A stretch of DNA of 54,528 nt from Clostridiales bacterium (GCA_021107455.1 JAIOSU010000194.1:1-54528), one strand, 5' to 3'. Shown: positions 28,179 through 36,874, counted from the stretch's first letter. The notes: generated by a model from the letters alone, not told the origin. Translations and numbers: made by a program.

Positions 28179-29403
28179 CGCACATAATGACACCCTTATG
28201 AAAATCATCTCAGAGGACGATTGGTCTTTTTCGGCTGATATTGGGCTGAAGACGGACTTTCATATCGATCTGGACAAACTGGCCAAAGGACATGTCAACG
28301 TTGCTTTCTTCGCTGCATTTACGGACGATATGGGGAATCCCGATCTCAACAACAGTAGACTGCTCTCGATGATGCAAGCACTGGATACGACAGTGGAACT
28401 CCATTCAGATCAAATGTCAAAAGGGTACGATTATAATGGCATCATAAAAGCAATTGAAAGTCATAAATTTGTGGCCATTCAGACTATCGAAGGAGCTTAT
28501 TCCCTGACTAAAGATAATGCTCTGGGTTTATTGAGACAATACCATGATCTTGGTGTCAGAATCATCACTTTGGTCTGGGACCACTCAAACTCACTCGGAG
28601 AAGGTACAAAAAAAATGACCGCTATGGGAGAACCTACATCCGGCGGATTGACTGAACTTGGTAAAGAAGTTGTGAGAGCCATGAATGAGATCGGAATTCT
28701 AGTCGATGTTTCCCATATGGATGAAGAAACTTTCGAGTCCACGATTCAGACTACAAGCAAACCACTTATCGCCACACTCTCAGGTGCTTAGTCGGTCAAA
28801 CCGCACGTCAGAAACCTTAAAGACAGTCAACTCAAAGCAGTTGCTGACTCCGGCGGTGTTGTGCATGTCGTCTTCTGTCGTTACTTTATCGGAGATGTCG
28901 ACTCTGGCGTGGAGGTTCTGGTGGATCATATTGAACACATCATCAATGTAATCGGTGAAGATCATGTCGGTCTCGGGTCCGACTTTGATGGAGCAACAAT
29001 GCCAGTCGACTTGCCAGACATATCACACATGCAGCTCGTTGCAAAGACCATGAAGAATAGAGGTTTCTCAGAGGACACCATAGACAAGGTCATGGGGCTT
29101 AACTCTCTAAGATTGATTGATGAAATGAACTTTTCACAACCGGACTCACCTGAAAATAATATAAATTTTATTCCTGGAGTTACCAATCACTTTGAAATGG
29201 AGTCAATTGATCTTGATAATACCATAGGCGCCCATTTCTGGTTGAATGGAATCCGCTATGACGCGAAAATTGATGCACTTACCAGCAAACTATCCTATTC
29301 AAATGATGAGCCTCTTATTGAACGATATTATGTGGCCACATTTGAATACACAGACACCTCTGGACATATCAAGCGAACCACTCAAATCATCAAGAACTTT
29401 TGA
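28162..29403 (+). pseudogene. M19-family membrane-dipeptidase-like protein, interrupted by TAG
   Basis: The two halves are in one frame, separated only by a TAG at 28789-28791. Metal-ligand motifs seen are DAHNDT (HxD), TIEGAY (Glu), VDVSHM (His) and GLGSDFDG (Asp). In the family the next His lies in a SHS-x-AY segment; here the sequence reads ATLSGA, stop, SVKPHVRN. So the His is replaced by Leu and the Tyr codon by TAG. M19 enzymes hydrolyse dipeptides, often with a C-terminal D-residue, which fits this operon. A tail of about 75 residues after INFIPG is extra. Either a decaying gene or local sequence error. The start overlaps the C39-like gene. Confidence 0.85.
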
Positions 29404-29410
29404 TGCGATA

Positions 29411-29458
29411 AATAAAACTCCCGACTACTGAAATTTAAGCAATCGGGAGTTTATTTTA
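29411..29458. terminator. Bidirectional terminator
   Basis: AAACTCCCGA (29415-29424) pairs with TCGGGAGTTT (29443-29452) over 10 bp, flanked by A-rich and T-rich runs on both sides. It lies between the convergent transporter operon and the M55 gene. Confidence 0.82.
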
Positions 29459-30253
29459 TAGAACAAACGATATCATTCTGAGCACTTCAAAATAATCATC
29501 AGCTTCAAACCGAAGCGTCAGATCATCAACGATTTCCATGCCTGGATAATAAGATTTCCTTCTCATGACCTTATGTTCCCTGAACATCAATTCCACTTCA
29601 AAATGCTCCGGCATAGTGATTTTGGCATCATTCAAATTTTGTTTAAGAGCATCTGAAGAACCTTTTTCTATCCACTCAAGTGTTGAAACTGGAGATTCAT
29701 TGATAGTCAAACCACCTGTTCCGTCTTTTACTGCAACAGTCTTAAGCAACGGATGAATGGTATGGGAATCCTCGCATAACATTGCATCTCCCGATAGAAA
29801 AACTGTCGGTACGCCTTCATATGCCGCCGCATAACTATAAATCAGAAACTCACTTGCCCACTGACCATTGATTTTCATTCTATAAGGTACAGAAGACATA
29901 GTATGTGACAAAGGATTTCCTGGTCTTCCTGCTGCTGCATGATAACCGATGAACATGGCGGCATCAAAACTCGAATCAACGCCTTCCACCATAGAATAAG
30001 GGTGACCACTCCAATTTCTGATCAATTTTACTCCCGCCGGCAACTGAGTTATGTCGATATTTGTACCTGATGAATGTGAATCCTTGACCACCACTTCTTT
30101 TGCTCCTGCTGCAAATGCACCTTTACAAGCAGCGACAACTTCTTTTGTCATCTGGTCTGCAAATCTTGAATAAAACGGACTATTCCGATCACATTCCTCC
30201 CATAGAGTAGTTCCCGTTACACCTTCCATGTCTGCACTAATGAATACTTTCAT
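29456..30253 (-). CDS. dppA: M55-family D-aminopeptidase, DppA type
   Basis: A 265-residue zinc aminopeptidase related to B. subtilis DppA, which prefers D-Ala-D-Ala and D-Ala-Gly-Gly and assembles into a decamer. The metal ligands are visible: Asp8 and Glu10 in SADMEGVTG, His in VVKDSHSSG near residue 60, and His in IGYHAAAG near 104. Length matches the family (about 270). It is a single-gene unit on the minus strand with its own sigma-54 promoter, convergent with the peptide transporter operon. Liberation of D-Ala from imported or recycled wall peptides is the likely role. Start ATG has GGGAGG upstream. Confidence 0.92.
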   Translation of the reverse strand: MKVFISADMEGVTGTTLWEECDRNSPFYSRFADQMTKEVVAACKGAFAAGAKEVVVKDSHSSGTNIDITQLPAGVKLIRNWSGHPYSMVEGVDSSFDAAMFIGYHAAAGRPGNPLSHTMSSVPYRMKINGQWASEFLIYSYAAAYEGVPTVFLSGDAMLCEDSHTIHPLLKTVAVKDGTGGLTINESPVSTLEWIEKGSSDALKQNLNDAKITMPEHFEVELMFREHKVMRRKSYYPGMEIVDDLTLRFEADDYFEVLRMISFVL

Positions 30254-30291
30254 CTTAACCTCCCAAAGTTATTTTGCCTCTATCAATATCA

Positions 30292-30320
30292 TTGCAATTC
30301 CCATGCCAATACGCTATAAT
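30292..30320 (+). promoter_or_regulatory. Sigma-70 type promoter of the DEAD-box helicase gene
   Basis: TTGCAA (30292-30297), a 17-bp spacer and TATAAT (30315-30320). It overlaps the divergent sigma-54 promoter of the D-aminopeptidase almost completely, so the two should compete. Confidence 0.65.
30293..30309 (-). promoter_or_regulatory. Sigma-54 promoter of the D-aminopeptidase gene
   Basis: On the minus strand: TTGGCAT-GGGAA-TTGCA, with the same outer blocks as the promoters at 19229 and 21232. The start site would be near 30282, about 28 bases before the ATG at 30253. Confidence 0.88.
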
Positions 30321-30360
30321 TATACGTTATGACACCCACTAAAGAAATGAGGTATTCCTT

Positions 30361-31476
30361 TTGAACTTCTATAAACTCGGTATTCGATCAGATTTGGTAT
30401 ATGCACTGGAATGCCAAAACATTCTGACTCCGACTCCAATTCAACAATTGGCGATTCCCAAAATAAACAAAGGCAAAGATCTTTTGGCTGAAGCGCAGAC
30501 CGGCACAGGGAAAACTATGGCTTTCCTACTCCCCGCCTTTCAAGCCATCGATCCTGAACATAAATCCATACAGATTCTGATCATCACTCCCACCAGAGAA
30601 CTTGCCCTTCAAATAACAGGCGTAGCCAAAACCTTGTCAGAGGTAGTACCGATCGGAATCCTGGCGGCATATGGTGGACAAGATGTCAACGCACAGCTCA
30701 GTAAGCTAAAAGAAAACATCCATATGGTCATTGGCACACCGGGCAGAATACTTGATCATATCAGGAGAGGTTCCATCAATTTTGATGCACTTTCGATGTT
30801 CATTGTCGATGAAGCTGATCAGATGTTTCATATCGGATTCAAAAAGGATGTGGATGCAATCATTGAAGCACTTCCAGCACACCGTCAAACCTTATGTTTT
30901 TCAGCAACACTGAGTCATACGGTAGATGGTTTTTCAGGCAAGCATCTTAATGATCCTGTAGTTGTCATTGCCCCTAAAAAGCAAATTACTCTTGAAGAAA
31001 TTACCCAATCGGTCATTCATACATCCAATCGAAAGAAATTCGAAGATTTAAAGACTATACTCGACAAAGAAAAACCAAACAAGGCCATGATCTTTTGCCG
31101 AAGCCGTCTGGGTACACATTCCTTATATGAGGAAATGCTGGCTGCAGGATATGATGTCGAAGCATTACATGGGGATTTGACACAGGCCAAACGTGAATTC
31201 GTAATGTCTTCTTTTAAAGACGGAAAACTAAAATACTTGGTTGCGACAGACGTGGCCTCTAGAGGTCTTGATGTTGAAGGCATAACGCATGTCATAAACT
31301 ACAACCTTCCTGATGATCCGGAAAACTATGTCCACAGAATTGGTAGGACGGGCCGGGCTGGAGAGAGCGGCATCGCCATCACCCTATTGACAGAAAAAGA
31401 CTCTAAAAGATTAGAGTCTATTGAGTCCTTTATCAATATGAAATTAACTGTTGAAGTAATACGCCCTAACCTTTGA
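30361..31476 (+). CDS. DEAD-box RNA helicase, minimal core
   Basis: A 371-residue ATP-dependent RNA helicase consisting of the two RecA-like domains only. The Q motif region is TPTPIQQLAIP, motif I AQTGTGKT, Ia PTRELALQ, II VDEADQM, III SATLSH, V ATDVASRGLDV and VI HRIGRTGRAG. No C-terminal RNA-binding tail is present, so it is shorter than CshA or DbpA. It probably remodels mRNA or ribosomal RNA. The start is TTG 30361 after GAGGT. Its last 33 bp overlap the end of convergent moeA. Confidence 0.92.
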   Translation: MNFYKLGIRSDLVYALECQNILTPTPIQQLAIPKINKGKDLLAEAQTGTGKTMAFLLPAFQAIDPEHKSIQILIITPTRELALQITGVAKTLSEVVPIGILAAYGGQDVNAQLSKLKENIHMVIGTPGRILDHIRRGSINFDALSMFIVDEADQMFHIGFKKDVDAIIEALPAHRQTLCFSATLSHTVDGFSGKHLNDPVVVIAPKKQITLEEITQSVIHTSNRKKFEDLKTILDKEKPNKAMIFCRSRLGTHSLYEEMLAAGYDVEALHGDLTQAKREFVMSSFKDGKLKYLVATDVASRGLDVEGITHVINYNLPDDPENYVHRIGRTGRAGESGIAITLLTEKDSKRLESIESFINMKLTVEVIRPNL

Positions 31477-32658
31477 TCCATCAGGTAATTGATCTAATTC
31501 CTTTGAGATGATCACATACCCGTTGGAACCTGTCAACAAAGATATCATTCCTGATTTTCCAGAAGTCGGTACAGCCACAAATTGGTTGTCGGCTTCTTTT
31601 ATTTGAACCATCTGGTAGGTATCTCTTCCTTTGGCGGGACGAATCGATCGAGATAATGTCACTTCAACACTTTTATGCCTTGGAACATCAAAGCCCCAAC
31701 TTCTTAGGATCTCAGATGCCAAAAGTTCATAGACAATGATGGATGAGACGGGATGCCCCGGAAGACCTATAACCGGCTTGTCTCCGTGTTTCGAAACTAT
31801 GGTAGGTTTACCCGGTTTGATTGCCATTCCGTTGATAAGGACGCCCTGATCACATATTTCGTCGAGCAACTCATAAGTATAATCTTTTTCTCCCACTGAA
31901 CTGCCACCTGATATAAATACCAAATCCGATTTCGATATAGCATCCTCAATAGTTGCTTTGATCTCATCATAATCATCTTTCACTATCATTCTATTAATTA
32001 CTCTGAGTCCTTGTTTTTGAGCAATGGAAGCTAACGTAAACGTGTTGATTTCCCTTATTTGACCCGTTTTGAGTGGTTCACTTGATTCAGTAAGTTCATC
32101 TCCTGTGGAAATGAAAGTCACTCCAGGGCTTTTCATGACTTCAACCTGAAAGTATCCAAGTGCAGCCAATGCTCCGATTTCGTGCGTACCAATTCTTGTT
32201 CCCTTGGTCAACACCACCTGTCCGATAGACATATCAGATCCCCGTTCTATGATGTTCTCCCTGTCGATAAACGCTTCTTTAAAATATACCGAATCCTCAG
32301 ATAAAACTTCCGTGTCTTCAATCATGACCATGGTCTCAGTTCCCTCTGGAATCATTCCACCGGTTGGAACGTAAATACACTCTCCTTTGTTGAGTACACT
32401 CATATTACCGCTTCCCATAAAAGACTCACCAACTTTTTTGAGGGTACAAGGACCATTTGAGAATTTTACAGCATAGCCGTCTACAGTAGATTTTGAAAAA
32501 TCAGGGATCATTTCTTTACTTATAATATCGCTGGCTAAATATCTACCCTGTGCTTGTGTCAGTTCCACCATTTCAATTTGATCATAAGACTTTCCGAAAA
32601 AGTCATGAATATCACTCAACACTTTTTCAATTGGATTTAAAATCATTTTTTGTTTCAT
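31444..32658 (-). CDS. moeA: Molybdopterin molybdotransferase
   Basis: A 404-residue MoeA-type enzyme that inserts molybdate into adenylated molybdopterin. Signatures are STVDGYAVK near residue 65, the MoCF-biosynthesis core LVFISGGSSVGEKDYT near 230, and LPGHPVSSIIV near 300. ATG 32658 with GGAGG four bases before is preferred over an in-frame codon at 32754, which would run far into the upstream gene. It overlaps mocA by 32 bp and ends the maturation operon. Here it would supply cofactor for the two molybdenum hydroxylases in the window. Confidence 0.92.
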   Translation of the reverse strand: MKQKMILNPIEKVLSDIHDFFGKSYDQIEMVELTQAQGRYLASDIISKEMIPDFSKSTVDGYAVKFSNGPCTLKKVGESFMGSGNMSVLNKGECIYVPTGGMIPEGTETMVMIEDTEVLSEDSVYFKEAFIDRENIIERGSDMSIGQVVLTKGTRIGTHEIGALAALGYFQVEVMKSPGVTFISTGDELTESSEPLKTGQIREINTFTLASIAQKQGLRVINRMIVKDDYDEIKATIEDAISKSDLVFISGGSSVGEKDYTYELLDEICDQGVLINGMAIKPGKPTIVSKHGDKPVIGLPGHPVSSIIVYELLASEILRSWGFDVPRHKSVEVTLSRSIRPAKGRDTYQMVQIKEADNQFVAVPTSGKSGMISLLTGSNGYVIISKELDQLPDGSKVRAYYFNS

Positions 32659-33256
32659 GTCGCCTCCACAATTCAATAATCGCTTCATATGCCTCTTCTG
32701 TATCGATATCATCAAAAAAATCAGAGTTTTGAATCTCACATTCATAAACCTCATCGGGAAATTGTCTAATCACGACTTTTCCACCTTGATCGCCTTCAAT
32801 TTTTCTGATTTCACTGAAAAAGGATTGATCGAAAAGAACTGGTGCCCCTTTCTTACCTGTTTCTTGATTCACAGGAACTACAATCTTGCCTTTTTTCATT
32901 GTAAAGGCATCAATTATTGCATTCAATCCACTGACCGTGATGAGTGGCTGATCACCCATAGCAAAAAGCACTCCTTCGACACCAGTTTTGGGCAATGTCT
33001 CCATCCCTTTAATGATAGAAGTGCTTTGACCTTTTTCATACTGATCGTTGTATAAAAGCCTTACCGGATAATACTTCAGTAATTTACGAACGAATTCATG
33101 ATCGCGTCCAGAAACCACTATGACATAATCCACTTTGGATGACAATACCGTTTTGACCACATGCTCTATTACAGTTGTTTCGCCAAGTGGCAATAACAAT
33201 TTATTTTTCTTCATTCGTGATGAGAGCCCCGCTGCGAGTATCACCGCTACTATCAT
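32627..33256 (-). CDS. mocA: Molybdenum cofactor nucleotidyltransferase, MocA/MobA-like
   Basis: A 209-residue NTP transferase. The nucleotide-binding start is VILAAGLSSRMKKNKLLLPLG, followed by AMGDQPLIT with the metal-binding Asp, and a GAPVLFDQSFF substrate segment. MocA adds CMP to the molybdenum cofactor for xanthine-dehydrogenase-type enzymes, and relatives (YgfJ) belong to the selenium-dependent hydroxylase gene set. It overlaps yqeC by 56 bp and moeA by 32 bp, a tightly packed maturation operon. Confidence 0.86.
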   Translation of the reverse strand: MIVAVILAAGLSSRMKKNKLLLPLGETTVIEHVVKTVLSSKVDYVIVVSGRDHEFVRKLLKYYPVRLLYNDQYEKGQSTSIIKGMETLPKTGVEGVLFAMGDQPLITVSGLNAIIDAFTMKKGKIVVPVNQETGKKGAPVLFDQSFFSEIRKIEGDQGGKVVIRQFPDEVYECEIQNSDFFDDIDTEEAYEAIIELWRRHETKNDFKSN

Positions 33257-34007
33257 ATTCTCTCCTAATGACCATCATTTCTTTACTATTTTCCATTTCA
33301 GCAACTACAAGTGCCGAAATCCAACTTGGTAACGCATCAAAAAACAACTTGAAATCAATGTCCACTTCAAGCATTGAAATTTTATTGAGTAAAAGGATGA
33401 CTTCCGCTTGCTCAGGAATACCTTTACCGAGTCCATTCGGATCAGATAAGTGTCTGATCAAATGTGACACTTCAATTGTATCACCTAGTTGAGCTCCAGT
33501 AATTTCACAAAATTTCTCCGTTCTAAAGATCCATTCTTCAGAAACAGGTTTTCCCACACCATCAAGACCCAAAACAATAATGATAATATCGGTTTTTTCA
33601 GGTATGACGGGTTCATGATCCAGATGAGCTTTGATTGGTCTGTGCTTTGCACCATCAGCTTCATTTAAAATAATCATCGGACTTTTTTCTATGACAAAAG
33701 CGTCCAACACCGAAGGTTCAACGCCTTTCACTTTTTGATCATTCTCTTCATGGACATTAGAAAAAAACCCCACTACACCTTTTGTATCAGGATTGAAACT
33801 AGGCAATTCATTAAAATATATTTCACTGACTTGACTGAGACTTGGTCTGAACATGGCGGTAGTGGATGTCACAAGGACTCTGTGATTTCTACTCAATATT
33901 CTACTCAATTCATAAAGAGTAGTTGTTTTCCCACCTCCACCGATGATGGACACCAGACAAGTATCGTTTTCATTAAATATGGATTCAATCCGCTTTACTA
34001 AAAACAT
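33201..34007 (-). CDS. yqeC: Selenium cofactor biosynthesis protein YqeC
   Basis: A 268-residue protein with a P-loop, SIIGGGGKTTTLYEL, near its N-terminus, then VLVTSTTAMFRPS and LNEADGAKHRPIKAH, which are typical of YqeC. The family co-occurs with selD, yqeB and xanthine-dehydrogenase-like genes and is linked to selenium-dependent molybdenum hydroxylases; its biochemical role is not settled. ATG 34007 has GGAGG four bases upstream; the longer in-frame form from 34040 is not supported. It overlaps yqeB by 23 bp. Confidence 0.88.
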   Translation of the reverse strand: MFLVKRIESIFNENDTCLVSIIGGGGKTTTLYELSRILSRNHRVLVTSTTAMFRPSLSQVSEIYFNELPSFNPDTKGVVGFFSNVHEENDQKVKGVEPSVLDAFVIEKSPMIILNEADGAKHRPIKAHLDHEPVIPEKTDIIIIVLGLDGVGKPVSEEWIFRTEKFCEITGAQLGDTIEVSHLIRHLSDPNGLGKGIPEQAEVILLLNKISMLEVDIDFKLFFDALPSWISALVVAEMENSKEMMVIRREYDSSGDTRSGALITNEEK

Positions 34008-34800
34008 CGCGCCTCCACAAGATGGCCTCAAGAACACCACCGGCGATATTTCTTCCCTTTTCGCTTATTGTATAACAATATTCAGTGATGCCACGAGGAT
34101 CCACATCCCCAACTTTCATACCTTTTGTTATTTCGACATTGTCATGAATCAAGCCCCTTAAGACACCTTCAACCTGTGAGATCACTGGCATATCGTTCAC
34201 AAAAGCGATTGTCTCGTTTTTCTCAATATGATCTCCGATTCTTTTCAAAGATTTTATGACACCATCACAAGGTGAACGAAGCACTCTTTCCGTTGTATAT
34301 CCAGCGATATCTCCAGGGCAATGAGTGTTTTCTTTCGCATATCCGGCAAAAATCAATCTTCCCAAATCATGACCTCTTGCCGTCTCAATAACGACATGAG
34401 CATCAACACCTGCATTGATCTCAGGACCTAGTCCAACAACAATTTCAGCTTTATCCAAACTATAATTCACTTTCTTCTTGGAGAGGGTCGCATCAACAAA
34501 TATGTCAGGCTTGAAAGCCTCCATGATCACATCTTCATTACATGTCAAAACAGGAATCTTATTGGCATTGAGTAGCACATCGATTTCATCGACATGTTTA
34601 CAATAAATTGCTTCAATCCCCTCAACCGAATGAGTGCCTTCATAAATTGCACTTGAAAAAGATACGGTTCTACGAACCATCTTAGGGTTCTCAAGTTCTG
34701 ATACTACTACTTTGAACCCGCTTTTAAACAACTTTTGTATAACAGCGGTGGCGAGATCGCCACCACCTCTTACAAGCACTTTATTTTGAGTTTCTGTCAC
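33985..34800 (-). CDS. yqeB: Selenium-dependent molybdenum hydroxylase accessory protein YqeB
   Basis: A 271-residue protein starting VLVRGGGDLATAVIQKLFKSG, a Rossmann-like glycine-rich site, with VDATLSKKKVNYS, GLGPEINAGVDAHVVIETAR, and AGGVLEAIL at the end. This pattern is that of the EF2563/YqeB family, which marks genomes with selenium-dependent molybdenum hydroxylases. The start is GTG 34800 with GGAGG seven bases upstream and overlaps xdhC by 20 bp. Exact function is unknown; a role in labile-selenium delivery is inferred from phylogenetic co-occurrence in the literature. Confidence 0.9.
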   Translation of the reverse strand: MTETQNKVLVRGGGDLATAVIQKLFKSGFKVVVSELENPKMVRRTVSFSSAIYEGTHSVEGIEAIYCKHVDEIDVLLNANKIPVLTCNEDVIMEAFKPDIFVDATLSKKKVNYSLDKAEIVVGLGPEINAGVDAHVVIETARGHDLGRLIFAGYAKENTHCPGDIAGYTTERVLRSPCDGVIKSLKRIGDHIEKNETIAFVNDMPVISQVEGVLRGLIHDNVEITKGMKVGDVDPRGITEYCYTISEKGRNIAGGVLEAILWRRDVFSKAD

Positions 34801-35614
34801 TTGGAGGCCTCCTTACTTTACTTAAAAATCCTCCTGAACGATTGTATTTGACTGCTTGAATCTCACCCATGATAGCAAGTGCGATCTCAGGAGGAGTCTC
34901 CCCTCCGATGTCAATTCCAATCGGCGCATGTACAGTTGCCAAAAGATCTTCCGATACCCCTTCATTCTGAAGCTGCGTAAAGCAAAAGTTTATTTTACTT
35001 TTGCTGCCAATCATTCCAATGTATCTGGCAGGGGAATCTATTACCAGTTTAAGAGCTTCCAGGTCATACAAATGACCGTGTGTAACTATGACAACACTGG
35101 TGTTTGAATCCATATCAAAGGGTTTAGCCATGAAATCTTCCATTGACATTTTTCTTTCAACATCTGGAAAACGCTCATCGCTGATGAACTCTGGTCGATG
35201 GTCAATGATAGTCACCCGATAGTTCAGCGCTTTTGCAAAAACACTTAAATCGAGTGCGATATGCCCACCTCCGAAAACCACAAGCTTGTCCTGTTCAGAA
35301 AATACCTTCACAAATATTTCCACTGCTCCACCACAAGCCATTCCAAGCGAATGTTCTGTTTCTTTGAGAGTCAGTTCATATTTGAAAGCAGTGGATTCAT
35401 TCTTTCTGATACATTCAGCAGCGTCACGTTTTGCCTGTTCCTCAACTTTTCCGCCACCGATTGTGCCATCAATCAGCTCACCGCCTACGCCCACCAGCAT
35501 CATGCTTCCAGTGTCGCGAGGACCACTTCCGAGTTTGCTGGTGACTGTAACAAGCGCAACAGCCTCTCCTTTATCGATATACTTCAACATTTTTTTCATG
35601 AGTTGAGCTTCCAT
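34781..35614 (-). CDS. xdhC: XdhC-family molybdenum hydroxylase maturation protein
   Basis: A 277-residue protein with an N-terminal XdhC/CoxI part (LVTVTSKLGSGPRDTGSMML, DGTIGGGKVEEQA, CGGAVEIFV) and a C-terminal Rossmann domain (LVVFGGGHIALDL, VIVTHGHLYDLEAL, YIGMIGSKSK). XdhC binds the molybdenum cofactor and assists its sulfuration and insertion into xanthine dehydrogenase; CoxF is its relative in the CO dehydrogenase cluster. It follows the CoA transferase gene by 9 bp and leads into yqeB, placing all hydroxylase maturation genes in one operon. Confidence 0.93.
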   Translation of the reverse strand: MEAQLMKKMLKYIDKGEAVALVTVTSKLGSGPRDTGSMMLVGVGGELIDGTIGGGKVEEQAKRDAAECIRKNESTAFKYELTLKETEHSLGMACGGAVEIFVKVFSEQDKLVVFGGGHIALDLSVFAKALNYRVTIIDHRPEFISDERFPDVERKMSMEDFMAKPFDMDSNTSVVIVTHGHLYDLEALKLVIDSPARYIGMIGSKSKINFCFTQLQNEGVSEDLLATVHAPIGIDIGGETPPEIALAIMGEIQAVKYNRSGGFLSKVRRPPSDRNSK

Positions 35615-35623
35615 TACAGCCTC

Positions 35624-36808
35624 CTACAAAACACCTTCCGCTATAAGTGTCTCAATTTCTTCGTCTGAATACTCGAAGTATTGTTTTAAAATTTCGAAAT
35701 TATGTTGTCCCAAAATCGGCGCAGGAGCATTGACTTCACCAGGTGTTTCACTGAGTTTAATCGCTACGCCAGCCATTTTTAGTTTGCCAGCTATTGGATG
35801 TTCCACTTCAATAATCATATCCCTAGCTATAACCTGTTCATCTTCAAGGACTTCTTTGATTGAATTAATTGGTCCATTTGGAACACCAGCTGCATCGAGT
35901 ATCTTTTGCCATTCTTTTGTGGCCTTCATCTTCATTTTCGCAGCGATCAAAGGCCTCATTTCATCATAATTAAGATGACGTTGCGGATTGGTTGCGAACT
36001 TGTGATCGTCTACAATATCCATAAGATCAGCGACTTCACAGAATCGCTTCCAAATCTGATCATTACCAACAGCTACTACAATTTTAGTGTCATTTGTATC
36101 AAACGGCTCAAAAGGAGCAATAGATGAATGTTTGTTTCCCGATGGTCTTGGCACTTCATTTGTTGTCACGTATCTGGCAATTGCGTTTTCGAGCATTGCA
36201 ACTTGGCAATCGAGCATAGCAACATCAACCTTTTGGCCAATCCCAGTGTTATTTCTGTGATTAAGGGCAGCAAGTACTCCTATAGCTGTAAACAATCCCG
36301 CACCAATATCTCCAATGGATGGACCAACTCGTGTAGGCTCTCCATTTTCAGGACCGGTGATGCTCATAATCCCCCCCATAGCTTGTACCACACCATCATA
36401 GGCAGGTCTAGTGCTGTAAGGACCTGAGTGACCAAATCCAGAGGAAGCAGCATATATTATTTTAGGATTGATTTCTTTCAGAACATCATAACCAAGACCC
36501 AATTTCTCCATAGTTCCCGGTCTGAAGTTCTCAACGATCACATCCACTTTTTCAACGAAAGATTTCAGAAGTGCCTTACCTCGCTCAGACTTTAAGTTCA
36601 AAGTCACGCTTTTCTTGTTTCTATTCAAACTCATAAAGTAAGCACTTTCACCATGTTGATAAGGACCAAAGTGTCTTGAATCGTCCCCTTTAACCGGTAC
36701 TTCAATTTTTATGATCTCAGCACCAAGGTCGCCGAGCATCATCGTACAATATGGGCCTGCTAAAACCCGAGTCAAATCAAGTACTTTCAAACCTTCTAAA
36801 GGTCCCAT
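35624..36808 (-). CDS. Class III CoA transferase, CaiB/BaiF family
   Basis: A 394-residue family III CoA transferase. It begins PLEGLKVLDLTRVLAGPYCTM, includes NLNRNKKS-type and NFRPGTMEKLGLGY segments, and has the expected catalytic Asp in VDVAMLD (near residue 168). These enzymes move CoA between carboxylic acids (formyl/oxalyl, carnitine, bile acids, amides). ATG 36808 follows GAGGAGG; the in-frame start at 36847 would lie inside a hairpin. It stands between the cyclase-family hydrolase and xdhC genes, so it may activate a carboxylate made by ring opening. Substrate unknown. Confidence 0.88.
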   Translation of the reverse strand: MGPLEGLKVLDLTRVLAGPYCTMMLGDLGAEIIKIEVPVKGDDSRHFGPYQHGESAYFMSLNRNKKSVTLNLKSERGKALLKSFVEKVDVIVENFRPGTMEKLGLGYDVLKEINPKIIYAASSGFGHSGPYSTRPAYDGVVQAMGGIMSITGPENGEPTRVGPSIGDIGAGLFTAIGVLAALNHRNNTGIGQKVDVAMLDCQVAMLENAIARYVTTNEVPRPSGNKHSSIAPFEPFDTNDTKIVVAVGNDQIWKRFCEVADLMDIVDDHKFATNPQRHLNYDEMRPLIAAKMKMKATKEWQKILDAAGVPNGPINSIKEVLEDEQVIARDMIIEVEHPIAGKLKMAGVAIKLSETPGEVNAPAPILGQHNFEILKQYFEYSDEEIETLIAEGVL

Positions 36809-36821
36809 AAACTTCCTCCTC

Positions 36822-36860
36822 AAAAAAACATACCCACGGGAACCCAAAGGTTCCCATGGG
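36822..36860 (-). terminator. Terminator-like hairpin just before the CoA transferase gene
   Basis: On the minus strand CCCATGGGAACC and GGTTCCCGTGGG form a 12-bp stem (one G-U pair) with a four-base loop, followed after four bases by TTTTTTT. The ribosome binding site of the CoA transferase comes only 2 bp after the T-run. It can end the upstream catabolic transcript or act as an attenuator for the maturation genes. Confidence 0.75.
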
Positions 36861-36874
36861 CACGCCCTTATCTT

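Noticed and set aside
28789-28791. Pyrrolysine at the TAG of the M19 dipeptidase
   Set aside because: The position is a Tyr in relatives, a neighbouring catalytic His is also lost, and no pyl genes are in view. Lesion or sequence error is simpler.
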